DNA of 62,603 bases from Rhodospirillales bacterium. Lineage in GTDB: Bacteria; Pseudomonadota; Alphaproteobacteria; Rhodospirillales; Casp-alpha2. Each line of letters begins with the position of its first letter. Within the stretch, counting starts at the first letter, position 1. Made by a program: the position numbers and the translations under genes. The stretch lies in the NCBI GenBank assembly GCA_023145215.1, contig JAGLED010000023.1, positions 1-62,603 of the forward strand. Direction: 5' to 3'. This document shows, piece by piece, positions 1-12,113 of this stretch. The notes below the pieces were generated by a model. The model was given only the letters and a program-made list of their open reading frames with translations, was not told where the DNA came from and did not search any database.

Positions 1-1405
1 AACTGCAGGCCGCGGTTGGTGTATTTCTTGGCGATCGAGATCACGAGACGCAGGTTGGCCTCGATCATTTCCTTCTTCGCCTTGGCGGCTTCGCGCTCGC
101 CTTTCTGGACGATCCCGACGATGCGGCGGAATTCCTGGATCGGCAGGCCGACGGCGCCCGAAACCTCGGCCACTTCCTGGCGGATTTCGATCACGTCGTC
201 ACGGTAACGTTCGGCGAAGCGCTGCCAGTTCTTGGTCGGCATCTTCTTGCACTGCTTGATCCAGTCCGGATCGAGCTCGTTGCCGCGGTAATTCTCGAGG
301 AAGTCCTCGCGGCGGATGCGCGACGTGGTGGCGAGGCGCAGCAGCTTGCCCTCAAGCCGGACGAGCCGCTGATTGAGGCCGTAAAGTTGGTCGACGAGCG
401 CTTCGATGCGGTCGTTGTTCAGGTGCACGCCTTCCATCAGCTCGATCAGTTCCTGACGCAGCTTGGCGTAGCGTTTTTCCTGCGACGATTTGAACTCCTC
501 GCCGCCCTGCATGGATTCCATGCGGATCACCTGCAGGCGCTGGAATTTCTTGTAGGTCTTGGCGATGTTCTCGAAGGTCTCGATGACTTCGGGCTTCAGC
601 TTTTCCTCAAGCGCGGCGAGGGACAGGTTGTTGTGCTCGTCGTCCTCGTCATCGTCGTCATCGTCGCTGCTTTCCTCGTCCTTGCCCTCTTCGCCTTCTT
701 CACCGTCGGCTTTGGCTTTCTTCGGCGCCTCTTCCTTCTTTTCTTCCGGCTTTTCTTCCTTGGCGGCGGGCGCGGCCTCGGCTTCGTCTTCTTCCTCGTC
801 GTCGCTATCGCCGCCCTGCGGGGCCTGACCCGGGCCGCCACCCATGGTGGCGTCGAGATCGACGATTTCGCGCAGCAGGATTTCCTCGGCGACGAGCGCA
901 TCGTGCCAGCGGACGATGGCCTGAATGGTCAGCGGGCTTTCGCAGATGCCGCCGATCATCATGTCGCGGCCGGCCTCGATACGTTTGGCGATGGCGATTT
1001 CGCCCTCGCGCGACAGCAGTTCGACCGAGCCCATCTCGCGCAGGTACATCCGCACCGGATCGTCGGTGCGGCCGAGGTCGCTCTCGTCGACGTTGCCGGC
1101 GGTGGATTTCTCGGTTTCTTCCTCGCTGTCGTCGGCCGACGTGTCGTTAGCGGCTTCTTCCTGCTCTTCGTTCTCGACCACGTTGATGCCCATTTCGGAC
1201 AGCATCGCCATGGTGTCTTCGATCTGTTCGGAGGAGACGTCTTCGGGCGGCAGCGCGGTGTTCAGCTCGTCATAGGTGACGTAGCCGCGCTCCTTGCCCT
1301 TGGTCACCATCTTCTTGACGGCGGCACCGAGGGTGTCGAGCAGCGGGCTGTCGGTGCTTTCTTCCGAGGTGGTACGCGCTTCGCTAGTCTGTGCTTTGGC
1401 CAATA
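1..1405 (-). CDS. rpoD: RNA polymerase sigma factor RpoD (sigma-70), C-terminus beyond the left edge
   Basis: Primary sigma factor, which directs RNA polymerase to housekeeping promoters. About 468 residues are inside the window. Region 1.1 is at about 20-75, region 1.2 (DPVRMYLREMGSVELLSREGE) at about 115-140, then the non-conserved region, then the start of region 2 (MIEANLRLVISIAKKY) near residue 450. Regions 2.2-4 lie outside. The start is TTG at 1405-1403: an in-frame TAG lies only five codons upstream, no ATG/GTG is available, and an AGGGG Shine-Dalgarno sits 9 nt before it. Residues about 195-260 are a low-complexity stretch rich in Asp, Glu and Lys. It follows dnaG on the same strand after 51 bp, the classic macromolecular-synthesis arrangement. 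Confidence 0.97.
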
Positions 1406-1456
1406 GTATAAACCCCTATACGCCCGGCGCTCTCACGGCGGCCGGCGACCCCAAAA

Positions 1457-3268
1457 TCAGTTGACCTTCAAGGCCTTCACGCGGCCGAACGTCAATTCCG
1501 TCGTGTCTTCCCCCAGCGCCGCTTCGGCTTGACGCAACTCTCCGTCGTGCTCTTTCGCGGTGAGCCTCTGCCAGGTGTCGATCCACCCCTCCAGAGCCTC
1601 CTTCACGTCGCTGTCCGGCCGTGCGAACCGGGCATGCATGTAGACGTTTTTGCTCAAAAGCATGCCGATTTCGGCACGAAAACCTTCCTCCGAGAGGTGG
1701 TTGCGCAGACCCTCGGAGTCAAGGCTTTCATGCCGGGCGAAGGTGTTTAAGACCCGCTGGCGTAAATTGTCAAGCTCGGCCGCCGAAAACTCAAGCATAC
1801 CAAGGCGTTCCTCGATCTCGTCAAATATCTCGGGATGGTTGATCAGGGTGGTCAGCAGAATGCGCTCGCGGAGCACGTCGGCGGGGGTGATCGAACGGGT
1901 CTCACTACGGGCGTCGGCCATCACTGCGCCCTCGATCTTCACCTTCCCGAAGCCCTTGCGGGGCGTGAACCGATCCGAGCCGCCACGGCCTTGCGGCTGC
2001 TGGCCGCGCTCTCCCCACAGCTTGCGCGAGAAGTAATCCGAGAAATGCCGTCTGAATGTGGCGTCGGAGATATCGCGGGCGCGCTGATCCAGTTTCTGTT
2101 GTACGTCGGCGCGGTCTTCGGGGGTGTTCGGCATGCGCCCCTGCGTGATTTCGCGCCAGATCATTTCGGACAACGGCAATGCGCCCTGCAGCAACTCCTC
2201 GAACGCCTGGCGGCCTTGGGTCCTGACAAGGCTATCCGGGTCCTCGCCCTTGGGCAGGATCGCGAACCGGAGCGCCTGACCCGCCTGCATGATGGGGAGC
2301 GCGCGTTCGGCGGCGCGGAACGCGGCGCGTTGGCCCGCCTCGTCGCCGTCAAAGCACATGACGGGTTCGCGCACGACGCGCCAGAGATCCTTCAGCTGAT
2401 CCTCGGTCAACGCGGTGCCCAACGGGGCGACGGCGTTGTCGTAGCCGGCGAGCGCGAGACCGATCACGTCCATGTACCCCTCGCACACGATCATGCGGCC
2501 CGCCTTGCGGGCAGGCGAGGCGGCCATGTGCAGGCCATAAAGCGCATAGCGTTTCTGGAACAGCGGCGTTTCCGGGCTGTTCAGATATTTCGGTTCGCCA
2601 TCGCCCAGTATGCGCCCGCCGAAGCCGATGACCCCGCCGCGGCGGTCCTGGATCGGGAACATCACCCGGCCCCGGAACCAGTCATAGGGATCGCGGCCTT
2701 CCGGGACGCGCAGCAATCCGGCCTCGATCAGCAGGTCTTCGGAAATGCCGTCGCGGCTCAGCGCCGATTTTAGCGCCCCGCGGGCGTCGGGGGCGAACCC
2801 CAGCCGCCAGGTGCGGATCGTCGCGTCGTCCAGACCGCGCTTCTTAAGATATTCGAGCGCGCCCCGGCCTTCCGGCATGCGCAGCATCTTTTCGAAGAAC
2901 TTGGCGGCGGCCTCGTTGACGTCGGCAAGGGTCTTGCGCTTCTGCTGGCGTTCGCGGTCCTCGGGCGTGTCCTGGGGCATTTCCAGCCCGGCTTCGGCGG
3001 CCAGTTGTTCGACCGCTTCCGGGAACGACATGCCCTCGACCTCGATCAGGAAGGTGAAGACATCGCCCGAGTTCTGGGTCGAGAAGCATTTATAGAAGCC
3101 CTTGTCCTCCAGCACGTGGAAGCTCGGCGTCTTTTCCTTGGTGAACGGCGACAGGCCCCAGAAATCGCCCCGGGCGCGCTCCTTCAAACGGACCGTACGG
3201 CCGACCACGTCGGCTATCGACACGCGCCGTCTGATCTCATCCAGGAATTCCGGGGTAAAGTTGCTCAT
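1457..3268 (-). CDS. dnaG: DNA primase DnaG
   Basis: Synthesises RNA primers at the replication fork. It is 603 aa, normal for the family. The N-terminal zinc-ribbon fold is at about 35-70, the catalytic core follows, and a Toprim domain carries VCEGYMDV (about 260-268) and CFDGDEAG (about 307-314) with the acidic metal ligands. The C-terminal helicase-binding region is about 450-603. In E. coli numbering the zinc ligands are C40, H43, C61, C64. Here the same positions read S40, T43, C61, T64, so three of four are missing. The alphaproteobacterial family is known, from memory, to have similar losses. ATG at 3268 has GGAGCGG just upstream. Likely co-transcribed with rpoD. Confidence 0.97.
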   Translation of the reverse strand: MSNFTPEFLDEIRRRVSIADVVGRTVRLKERARGDFWGLSPFTKEKTPSFHVLEDKGFYKCFSTQNSGDVFTFLIEVEGMSFPEAVEQLAAEAGLEMPQDTPEDRERQQKRKTLADVNEAAAKFFEKMLRMPEGRGALEYLKKRGLDDATIRTWRLGFAPDARGALKSALSRDGISEDLLIEAGLLRVPEGRDPYDWFRGRVMFPIQDRRGGVIGFGGRILGDGEPKYLNSPETPLFQKRYALYGLHMAASPARKAGRMIVCEGYMDVIGLALAGYDNAVAPLGTALTEDQLKDLWRVVREPVMCFDGDEAGQRAAFRAAERALPIMQAGQALRFAILPKGEDPDSLVRTQGRQAFEELLQGALPLSEMIWREITQGRMPNTPEDRADVQQKLDQRARDISDATFRRHFSDYFSRKLWGERGQQPQGRGGSDRFTPRKGFGKVKIEGAVMADARSETRSITPADVLRERILLTTLINHPEIFDEIEERLGMLEFSAAELDNLRQRVLNTFARHESLDSEGLRNHLSEEGFRAEIGMLLSKNVYMHARFARPDSDVKEALEGWIDTWQRLTAKEHDGELRQAEAALGEDTTELTFGRVKALKVN

Positions 3269-3374
3269 GCCCGCTCCGCAAGTGAACGGACTAATCTACG
3301 CCAGGGCAGGCTGCCGTGGAAGGGCGCGGTTCGCGCAGAATCGTCCAGTTATCCCGATTTCATCCACAGCCGTG

Positions 3375-3470
3375 CCCCTCACCCGGCGCTACGCGCCACC
3401 CTCTCCCCGGGGAGAGGGTGATTGCGCCGAGAGTTCCTTCTCCCCTGGGGAGAAGGATAGGATGAGGGGG
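3375..3470. repeat. Intergenic palindromic repeat, family A, copy 1
   Basis: The outer motif GCCCCTCACCC and the closing GATGAGGGGG bracket two hairpins. One is a perfect 22-bp palindrome with arms CCCTCTCCCC/GGGGAGAGGG (3398-3419). The other has arms CCTTCTCCCC/GGGGAGAAGG (3436-3456). It lies between yqeY and dnaG. The same architecture recurs at 21852-21961, 33361-33460 and, as a half copy, 62383-62406. Confidence 0.85.
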
Positions 3471-3490
3471 CTCTTCGTTACCGGGAGAGA

Positions 3491-3949
3491 TTAAGCGCCC
3501 AGCTTGGCTTTCACAGCCCCGGCGGCTTTCGAGAAATCCATGCGCCCGGCGTAATGTTCTTTCAGGTACGCCATCACCTTGCCCATGTCCTTGATGCTGT
3601 CGGCTTCGGACTTGGTGACCGCTTCGTCGATGGCGGCTTCCTGCTCGTCGGCGGAAAGCTGCTGGGGCAGAAAGCTCTCGATGCACGAAATCTCTTCGGC
3701 TTCCTGTTGCGCGAGGTCGGGGCGTCCGCCCTTGGAATAGGCTTCGATGCTGTCGCGGCGCTGTTTCACCATCGACTGCATCAGGCCGAGGATTTCCTCT
3801 TCCGAGATTCCGTCCGTGTTGCCCTTGGCGCGCGCCTGGATATCGCGGTCCTTGAGTGCCGCGTTGATCAGACGGATCGTCGATACCTTGCGGTCTTCCT
3901 TGGCGCGCATGGCGTCCTTGAGCATGTCGTTCAGCTGCTGACGAAGCAT
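3491..3949 (-). CDS. yqeY: GatB/YqeY domain protein
   Basis: Small (152 aa) stand-alone YqeY protein, related to the tRNA-binding tail of the GatB amidotransferase subunit. Its cellular role is not firmly known. The N-terminus LRQQLNDMLKDAMRAKEDRK and the conserved STIRLINAALKD and ESFLPQQLS segments are characteristic. It is fully helical with no membrane segment. It sits between dnaG (same strand, separated by a palindromic repeat) and the divergent carA, as in many alphaproteobacteria. The 184 bp before the carA start holds the divergent promoters. Confidence 0.93.
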   Translation of the reverse strand: MLRQQLNDMLKDAMRAKEDRKVSTIRLINAALKDRDIQARAKGNTDGISEEEILGLMQSMVKQRRDSIEAYSKGGRPDLAQQEAEEISCIESFLPQQLSADEQEAAIDEAVTKSEADSIKDMGKVMAYLKEHYAGRMDFSKAAGAVKAKLGA

Positions 3950-4067
3950 GGAATCTTCTCCTCAATAGTCGAGCGGCCGGACGTTATCCTAACCGGGCAC
4001 CGCTGACAACCGGATTCAATTTTCTAACATATTGATTTAAAAAGATAAAAATAATTCCCGCATCCTC

Positions 4068-4096
4068 TTGACGCGGCGGGGGGCTTTGCGTATCTA
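4068..4096 (+). promoter_or_regulatory. Candidate sigma-70 promoter of carA
   Basis: TTGACG (5 of 6 to the -35 consensus) is followed after about 17 nt by TATCTA (weak -10). An A/T-rich tract at about 4020-4058, resembling an UP element, lies directly upstream. Transcription would begin near 4103, about 30 nt before the preferred GTG start of carA. The TTG of this -35 box could be mistaken for a carA start codon. Confidence 0.45.
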
Positions 4097-4133
4097 CTTC
4101 GCCAGTCAAAACCGGACCCGGCTGGCATATATC

Positions 4134-5333
4134 GTGACACATGAAGTAGAAACAACTGCGCCCGATCACAAGGGTGCTGAGTCTTTGCGCGCGCCAGCGG
4201 GCGCCACTGCCGTCGTCGTCCTCGCGGACGGCACCGTATTTTGGGGGCGGGGCGTCGGCGCCGCCGGTGAAGCGGTCGGCGAGGTCTGCTTCAACACCTC
4301 GCTTACCGGCTATCAGGAGATCATCACCGACCCCAGTTACGCGGGTCAGATCATCACCTTCACGTTTCCCCATATCGGCAACGTGGGCACCAACCCCGAA
4401 GACATCGAAACCATAACCCCGGCCGCCCGGGGTTGTATTTTAAGGGCCGACATCACCGAGCCCGCCAACTGGCGCGCGACGCAGCATCTGGACGCATGGC
4501 TGAAGTCGATGAACCTGCCCGGCATCTCGGGCGTCGACACGCGCCGCCTGACCCGCAAGATCAGGGACGCGGGCGCGCCCAACGGCGTGATCTGCCACGC
4601 CCCCGACTGCACGTTCGACATTCCGGCGCTCATCGAGAAGGCCAAGGCCTGGCCCGGGCTGGAGGGGATGGACCTGGCGATCGAGGTCACGTGCCAACAG
4701 ACATATAAATGGGACGAGACCACGTGGGATATCGAGACGGGCTACGGCAAGCTCGACAATCCCAAGTACAAGGTCGTCGCCATCGATTACGGGATCAAGC
4801 GCAACATCCTGCGTTGCCTCGCCAGCGCGGGTTGCGACGTGACGGTCGTGCCTGCGACGGCAAGCGCGGAAGAAATCCTGGGCCATGCGCCCGACGGCAT
4901 CTTTCTTTCCAACGGCCCCGGCGATCCGGCGGCGACGGGGGAATACGCGGTGCCGATCCTGAAAGATCTGATCGAAAGCGAAAAGCCGATCTTCGGCATC
5001 TGTCTGGGTCACCAGCTCCTGTCCCTCGCGCTCGGCTGCAAGACGTCGAAGATGCATCAGGGCCACCGGGGCGGGAACCAGCCGGTGAAGGACCTCGCCA
5101 CCGGCAAGGTCGAAATCACCAGCCAGAACCACGGCTTCGCGGTCGATGGCAAGAACCTCCCCGCCGGCGTGGTCGAAAGCCATGTTTCGCTGTTCGACGG
5201 CTCCAACGAGGGGGTCCGGGTCGAAGGCAAGCCGATCTTCTCGGTCCAGTACCACCCCGAAGCGTCCCCCGGCCCGACCGACAGCCATTATCTCTTCAAA
5301 CGCTTCACCGATCTGATGGCCGAGGCGAAATAA
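4134..5333 (+). CDS. carA: Carbamoyl-phosphate synthase small (glutaminase) subunit
   Basis: Hydrolyses glutamine and passes ammonia to CarB for carbamoyl phosphate (arginine and pyrimidine synthesis). GTG at 4134 gives 399 aa. This places the first conserved strand (ATAVVVLADGTVFWG) about 22 residues in, as in related CarA proteins. A longer frame from TTG 4068 would begin inside the likely promoter. The N-terminal CarA domain is at about 20-160. The class I amidotransferase domain has the nucleophile C290 in FGICLGHQ and H374/E376 in YHPEASPGP, so it looks active. carB follows on the same strand but only after a 557-bp interruption holding an antisense gene. Confidence 0.96.
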   Translation: MTHEVETTAPDHKGAESLRAPAGATAVVVLADGTVFWGRGVGAAGEAVGEVCFNTSLTGYQEIITDPSYAGQIITFTFPHIGNVGTNPEDIETITPAARGCILRADITEPANWRATQHLDAWLKSMNLPGISGVDTRRLTRKIRDAGAPNGVICHAPDCTFDIPALIEKAKAWPGLEGMDLAIEVTCQQTYKWDETTWDIETGYGKLDNPKYKVVAIDYGIKRNILRCLASAGCDVTVVPATASAEEILGHAPDGIFLSNGPGDPAATGEYAVPILKDLIESEKPIFGICLGHQLLSLALGCKTSKMHQGHRGGNQPVKDLATGKVEITSQNHGFAVDGKNLPAGVVESHVSLFDGSNEGVRVEGKPIFSVQYHPEASPGPTDSHYLFKRFTDLMAEAK

Positions 5334-5348
5334 GACATGCAGGTTTTG

Positions 5349-5374
5349 AACCACAGAGGCACAAAGGCACAGAG
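5349..5374. repeat. Left 26-bp terminal inverted repeat of the GxxExxY insertion
   Basis: Starts AACCACAGAGGCAC. Its reverse complement matches 5830-5855 at 24 of 26 positions. It begins 15 bp after the carA stop codon. Together with the right copy it brackets the antisense GxxExxY gene. Confidence 0.9.
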
Positions 5375-5384
5375 GGGGTGCGTC

Positions 5385-5777
5385 CTACAACACCAGCCTT
5401 TTTATGCCGTCTCTGAGGACATCCGTGTTGAAGTTGAGCAGAAGGCCCTTTCGAACCCCGCTCAATCTCATGTAGCTGAGCAATTGTGCGGCGTGCACCG
5501 GAAGCAATCGGTCAACCGCTTTCAATTCAATGATCAGATCTCGATCGACCAGAAAATCCAGCCGAAACGTCGATCGAAGGTGACAGCCTTTGTAAATGAG
5601 CGGCAAGTGAACTTGCCGCTCAAAGGGGACGTTTCTGAGTCCAAATTCGTGCGCCAGACAGGTTTCGTAGACCGTTTCCAACAAACCCGGCCCCATCGCG
5701 CGATGGACTTCTATCGCACAACCGATAACCGAACCGGTCAAGCGATCACGATCTTTGTTCCGGACATCGTTATTCAT
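5385..5777 (-). CDS. GxxExxY family protein (PD-(D/E)XK nuclease-like)
   Basis: 130 aa, antisense between carA and carB. The family hallmark G-x-x-E-x-x-Y is present as GLLETVY (about residues 31-37). [16 protein letters not shown] (about 72-87) supplies the D...E-x-K arrangement of a PD-(D/E)XK fold (PF13366-like, from family knowledge). There is no signal peptide and no membrane segment. Function is unknown; a nuclease role is inferred from the motif only. The gene is bracketed by a 26-bp inverted repeat (5349-5374 and 5830-5855), which suggests that gene and repeats moved in together. The ATG at 5777 has only a weak, very close GGAA upstream. Confidence 0.9.
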   Translation of the reverse strand: MNNDVRNKDRDRLTGSVIGCAIEVHRAMGPGLLETVYETCLAHEFGLRNVPFERQVHLPLIYKGCHLRSTFRLDFLVDRDLIIELKAVDRLLPVHAAQLLSYMRLSGVRKGLLLNFNTDVLRDGIKRLVL

Positions 5778-5829
5778 ACTTCCGGCTATGCGAGGTTCAG
5801 AGGCTCTTTTTCGGACAAAATGCCGAAAC

Positions 5830-5855
5830 CTCTGTGTCTCTGTGCCTCTGTGGTT
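5830..5855. repeat. Right 26-bp terminal inverted repeat of the GxxExxY insertion
   Basis: Ends CTGTGCCTCTGTGGTT, the inverted partner of 5349-5374 with two mismatches. It lies 35 bp upstream of the carB start. An open frame continuing from this repeat into carB would give an artificial N-terminal extension. Confidence 0.9.
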
Positions 5856-5890
5856 TCATCTTCGGCCTGTATGGCCAAATCGAGGGCGTA

Positions 5891-9238
<3,348 letters not shown>

Positions 9239-9313
9239 GCTTTTCCCTTAATTCATGTCGCTTCGGTGATCGCCTTTTGGTGATCCGGCGCGGTATTTTG
9301 TAAGGGAAGACAA

Positions 9314-9344
9314 GAGGAGGGCCGGATTTGCCGGCCGGGGAAAC
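9314..9344 (+). promoter_or_regulatory. Hairpin-bridged ribosome binding site of greA
   Basis: A strong GAGGAGG (9314-9320) lies 24 nt before the greA ATG, too far for direct use. A GCCGG/CCGGC stem with a 5-nt loop (9321-9335) directly follows. If folded it would bring the Shine-Dalgarno to an effective 9 nt from the start. A weaker GGGGA (9337-9341) is only 3 nt from the ATG. Confidence 0.4.
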
Positions 9345-9818
9345 ATGGAACGTGTGCCGATGACGCGCGAGGGCCTCTCCGCCCTCGAACAGGAACTGAG
9401 ACGGCTGAAGTCCGAAGAACGGCCGGCGGTGATCAAGGCGATTGCCGAAGCCCGTGAGCACGGCGATCTGTCCGAGAACGCGGAATACCACGCCGCGCGC
9501 GAAAAGCAGGGCTTTATCGAAGGCCGCATCGCCGAACTGGAAGACGTGACCAGCCGCGCCGAAGCCATCGACACCGCTCACATGACCGGCGACACGGTCA
9601 AGTTCGGCGCATACGTTCTGGTCGCGGACACCGACACCGACGAGGAAACCACGTACCGGATCGTCGGCGCGCTGGAAGCCAATCTCGACGAAGGCAAGAT
9701 TTCCGTCACGTCCCCGCTGGCGCGCGCGCTGATCGGCAAGACCATCGGCGATGTCGTCGAAGTGGCGACGCCGGGCGGTGGCAAGTCCTACGAAATCTGC
9801 GAGGTCAACTGGAGCTGA
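9345..9818 (+). CDS. greA: Transcription elongation factor GreA
   Basis: Rescues backtracked RNA polymerase by stimulating transcript cleavage. It is 157 aa, typical length. The N-terminal coiled coil carries the conserved acidic tip within [20 protein letters not shown] (about 36-55). The C-terminal FKBP-like domain follows, with [18 protein letters not shown] near the end. It follows carB by 106 bp on the same strand and converges with the DUF2059 gene 12 bp downstream. The MERVPMT start matches alphaproteobacterial GreA proteins. Confidence 0.97.
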   Translation: MERVPMTREGLSALEQELRRLKSEERPAVIKAIAEAREHGDLSENAEYHAAREKQGFIEGRIAELEDVTSRAEAIDTAHMTGDTVKFGAYVLVADTDTDEETTYRIVGALEANLDEGKISVTSPLARALIGKTIGDVVEVATPGGGKSYEICEVNWS

Positions 9819-9830
9819 CGGCGCCCGCGT

Positions 9831-10331
9831 CTAAAGCTCGTATCCCATTTCCTTCAGACGTTGCGTGGCGCGCCCGATGACTTTGGGCGCGACCTGCTCC
9901 GCCCATTGCTGACCGATCCGCATGGACTCCCCGACAATCTGCGGCAGCACCTTCAGCGTCTTTTGCCCGATGGGCGTCTTGTAGAACGCAATCATCTGCT
10001 TGATGTCGTCGTGGGTGAAATGCTTTTCGTACAGTTGCGCGCTGTGTGCGAGCAGGACACCGCTTTCTTCATTGAAGCCGCGCCTGACCTCTTCGGCGAA
10101 GACCTCGATCACCTTGTCCGATATCTCCGGTTTTTGCTGCCTGATTGTCGCCTTCATCTGCTCGGCGACCGATGCGCCGATTTGCTTGATCATCTGCGTC
10201 GAATTGGTCAGCTCCATCAGCTCGATGATCGCTTTTTGCCGCTCGACATCGGTGGCGGCCTTGGCCGGCAAGGCACCGATAACGGCTGCCAAGACAATAG
10301 CCGCGGCAAGCAATCGCGATAATTGTTGCAT
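9831..10331 (-). CDS. Exported DUF2059 domain protein
   Basis: 166 aa. Residues 1 to about 27 form a Sec signal peptide (positive start, LLAAAIVLAAVIGALPAKA), so the product is probably periplasmic. The mature part is helical and matches DUF2059: the segment FTHDDIKQMIAFYKTPIGQKTLKVLP is the recognisable core. Function is unknown. The ATG at 10331 is preceded by GGGAGAG at good spacing; a longer frame upstream has no such support. It lies 71 bp after the lrp gene on the same strand and converges with greA. Confidence 0.85.
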   Translation of the reverse strand: MQQLSRLLAAAIVLAAVIGALPAKAATDVERQKAIIELMELTNSTQMIKQIGASVAEQMKATIRQQKPEISDKVIEVFAEEVRRGFNEESGVLLAHSAQLYEKHFTHDDIKQMIAFYKTPIGQKTLKVLPQIVGESMRIGQQWAEQVAPKVIGRATQRLKEMGYEL

Positions 10332-10402
10332 TACATCTCTCCCTCTACTTTTTCGGGAGAAAGCATAACATTGCTTTATCGTAAGGCGGTAGGGGGAGGG
10401 AA

Positions 10403-10891
10403 TTAATCCTCGTCCATCGATTCCGGATCGATCGGCACGCCCGGCTGGTTCTTCGACGTGCGGATGGTTTCCAGCGTCGTCACCGTGGTGACGTGATCGG
10501 CCGACGTGATATGCATGGTCAACTGGTCGCGGTGTTCCTTGTCGCGCGCCACGACCTTCAACAGGAAATCGTCGGTGCCGCGGACCATGTGGCACTCACG
10601 CACTTCCGGCCAGCTCGCCATCAATTCCTCGAACGCGGTCAGGACGGTCTGGGACTGGCTGTCGAGGCCGACCAGCGCGAAGAACATCTCCTTGTAACCC
10701 ATCAGCCCGCCGTCGATCTCGGCGTGATAGCCGTGGATGAAGCCGGCTTCTTCAAGGGCGCGGACGCGTCTCAGGCAGGGCGGGGCCGAGATACCGGCGC
10801 GCGCGGCGAGGTCCACGTTGGTGATGCGGCCGTCGTCCTGAAGGTCGCGGAGAATCCGGAGATCGATGGCGTCGAGTTTTACTTTTTGCAA
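10403..10891 (-). CDS. Lrp/AsnC family transcriptional regulator
   Basis: 162 aa. The N-terminal winged helix-turn-helix (LDAIDLRILRDLQDDGRITNVDLAARAGISAPPCLRRVRALE, about residues 5-47) is followed by an AsnC/RAM ligand-binding domain (about 65-145). The start is TTG at 10891-10889: AAGGA sits 7 nt upstream, and an ATG-initiated version is not available near the conserved N-terminus. Divergent from trxB, a common pairing in this group. A three-half-site GCAA/TTGC array at 10942-10971 in the shared promoter region is a candidate auto-regulatory operator. The effector is unknown. Confidence 0.93.
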   Translation of the reverse strand: MQKVKLDAIDLRILRDLQDDGRITNVDLAARAGISAPPCLRRVRALEEAGFIHGYHAEIDGGLMGYKEMFFALVGLDSQSQTVLTAFEELMASWPEVRECHMVRGTDDFLLKVVARDKEHRDQLTMHITSADHVTTVTTLETIRTSKNQPGVPIDPESMDED

Positions 10892-10941
10892 CGGTGTGTC
10901 CTTTGAATTTGAATCATGTCGTATCACCTTTCCCGGCGCAC

Positions 10942-10971
10942 ACGCAATGATATTGCGCAACAAAATTGCGT
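10942..10971. promoter_or_regulatory. Candidate Lrp-type operator
   Basis: ACGCAAT (10942-10948), the palindrome TTGCGCAA (10953-10960) and ATTGCGT (10965-10971) occur at steps of 11-12 bp, so all three face the same side of the helix. The outer two are perfect inverted copies. It sits between the divergent lrp and trxB genes. Confidence 0.5.
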
Positions 10972-11057
10972 CTTTTGGAGGAATTTGCAGGATGACGCCG
11001 ATCCGGCGCGCGTGCCCCAACCGTCCGTTGCGTCCGAGCGCGGTTCGGCTTATTTAG

Positions 11058-12077
<1,020 letters not shown>

Positions 12078-12113
12078 GCCGGCCGCGCGAGCGAAAACGT
12101 CTGGGAGGTGGCG

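Noticed and set aside
387-1406. Long plus-strand open frame opposite rpoD
   Set aside because: Pure shadow of the GC-rich sigma-70 gene; rich in Phe/Leu/Val runs that mirror its acidic insert.
5834-5890. N-terminal extension of CarB beginning in the inverted repeat
   Set aside because: The extra 19 residues are encoded by the repeat and spacer; ATG 5891 has a ribosome site and begins the conserved protein.
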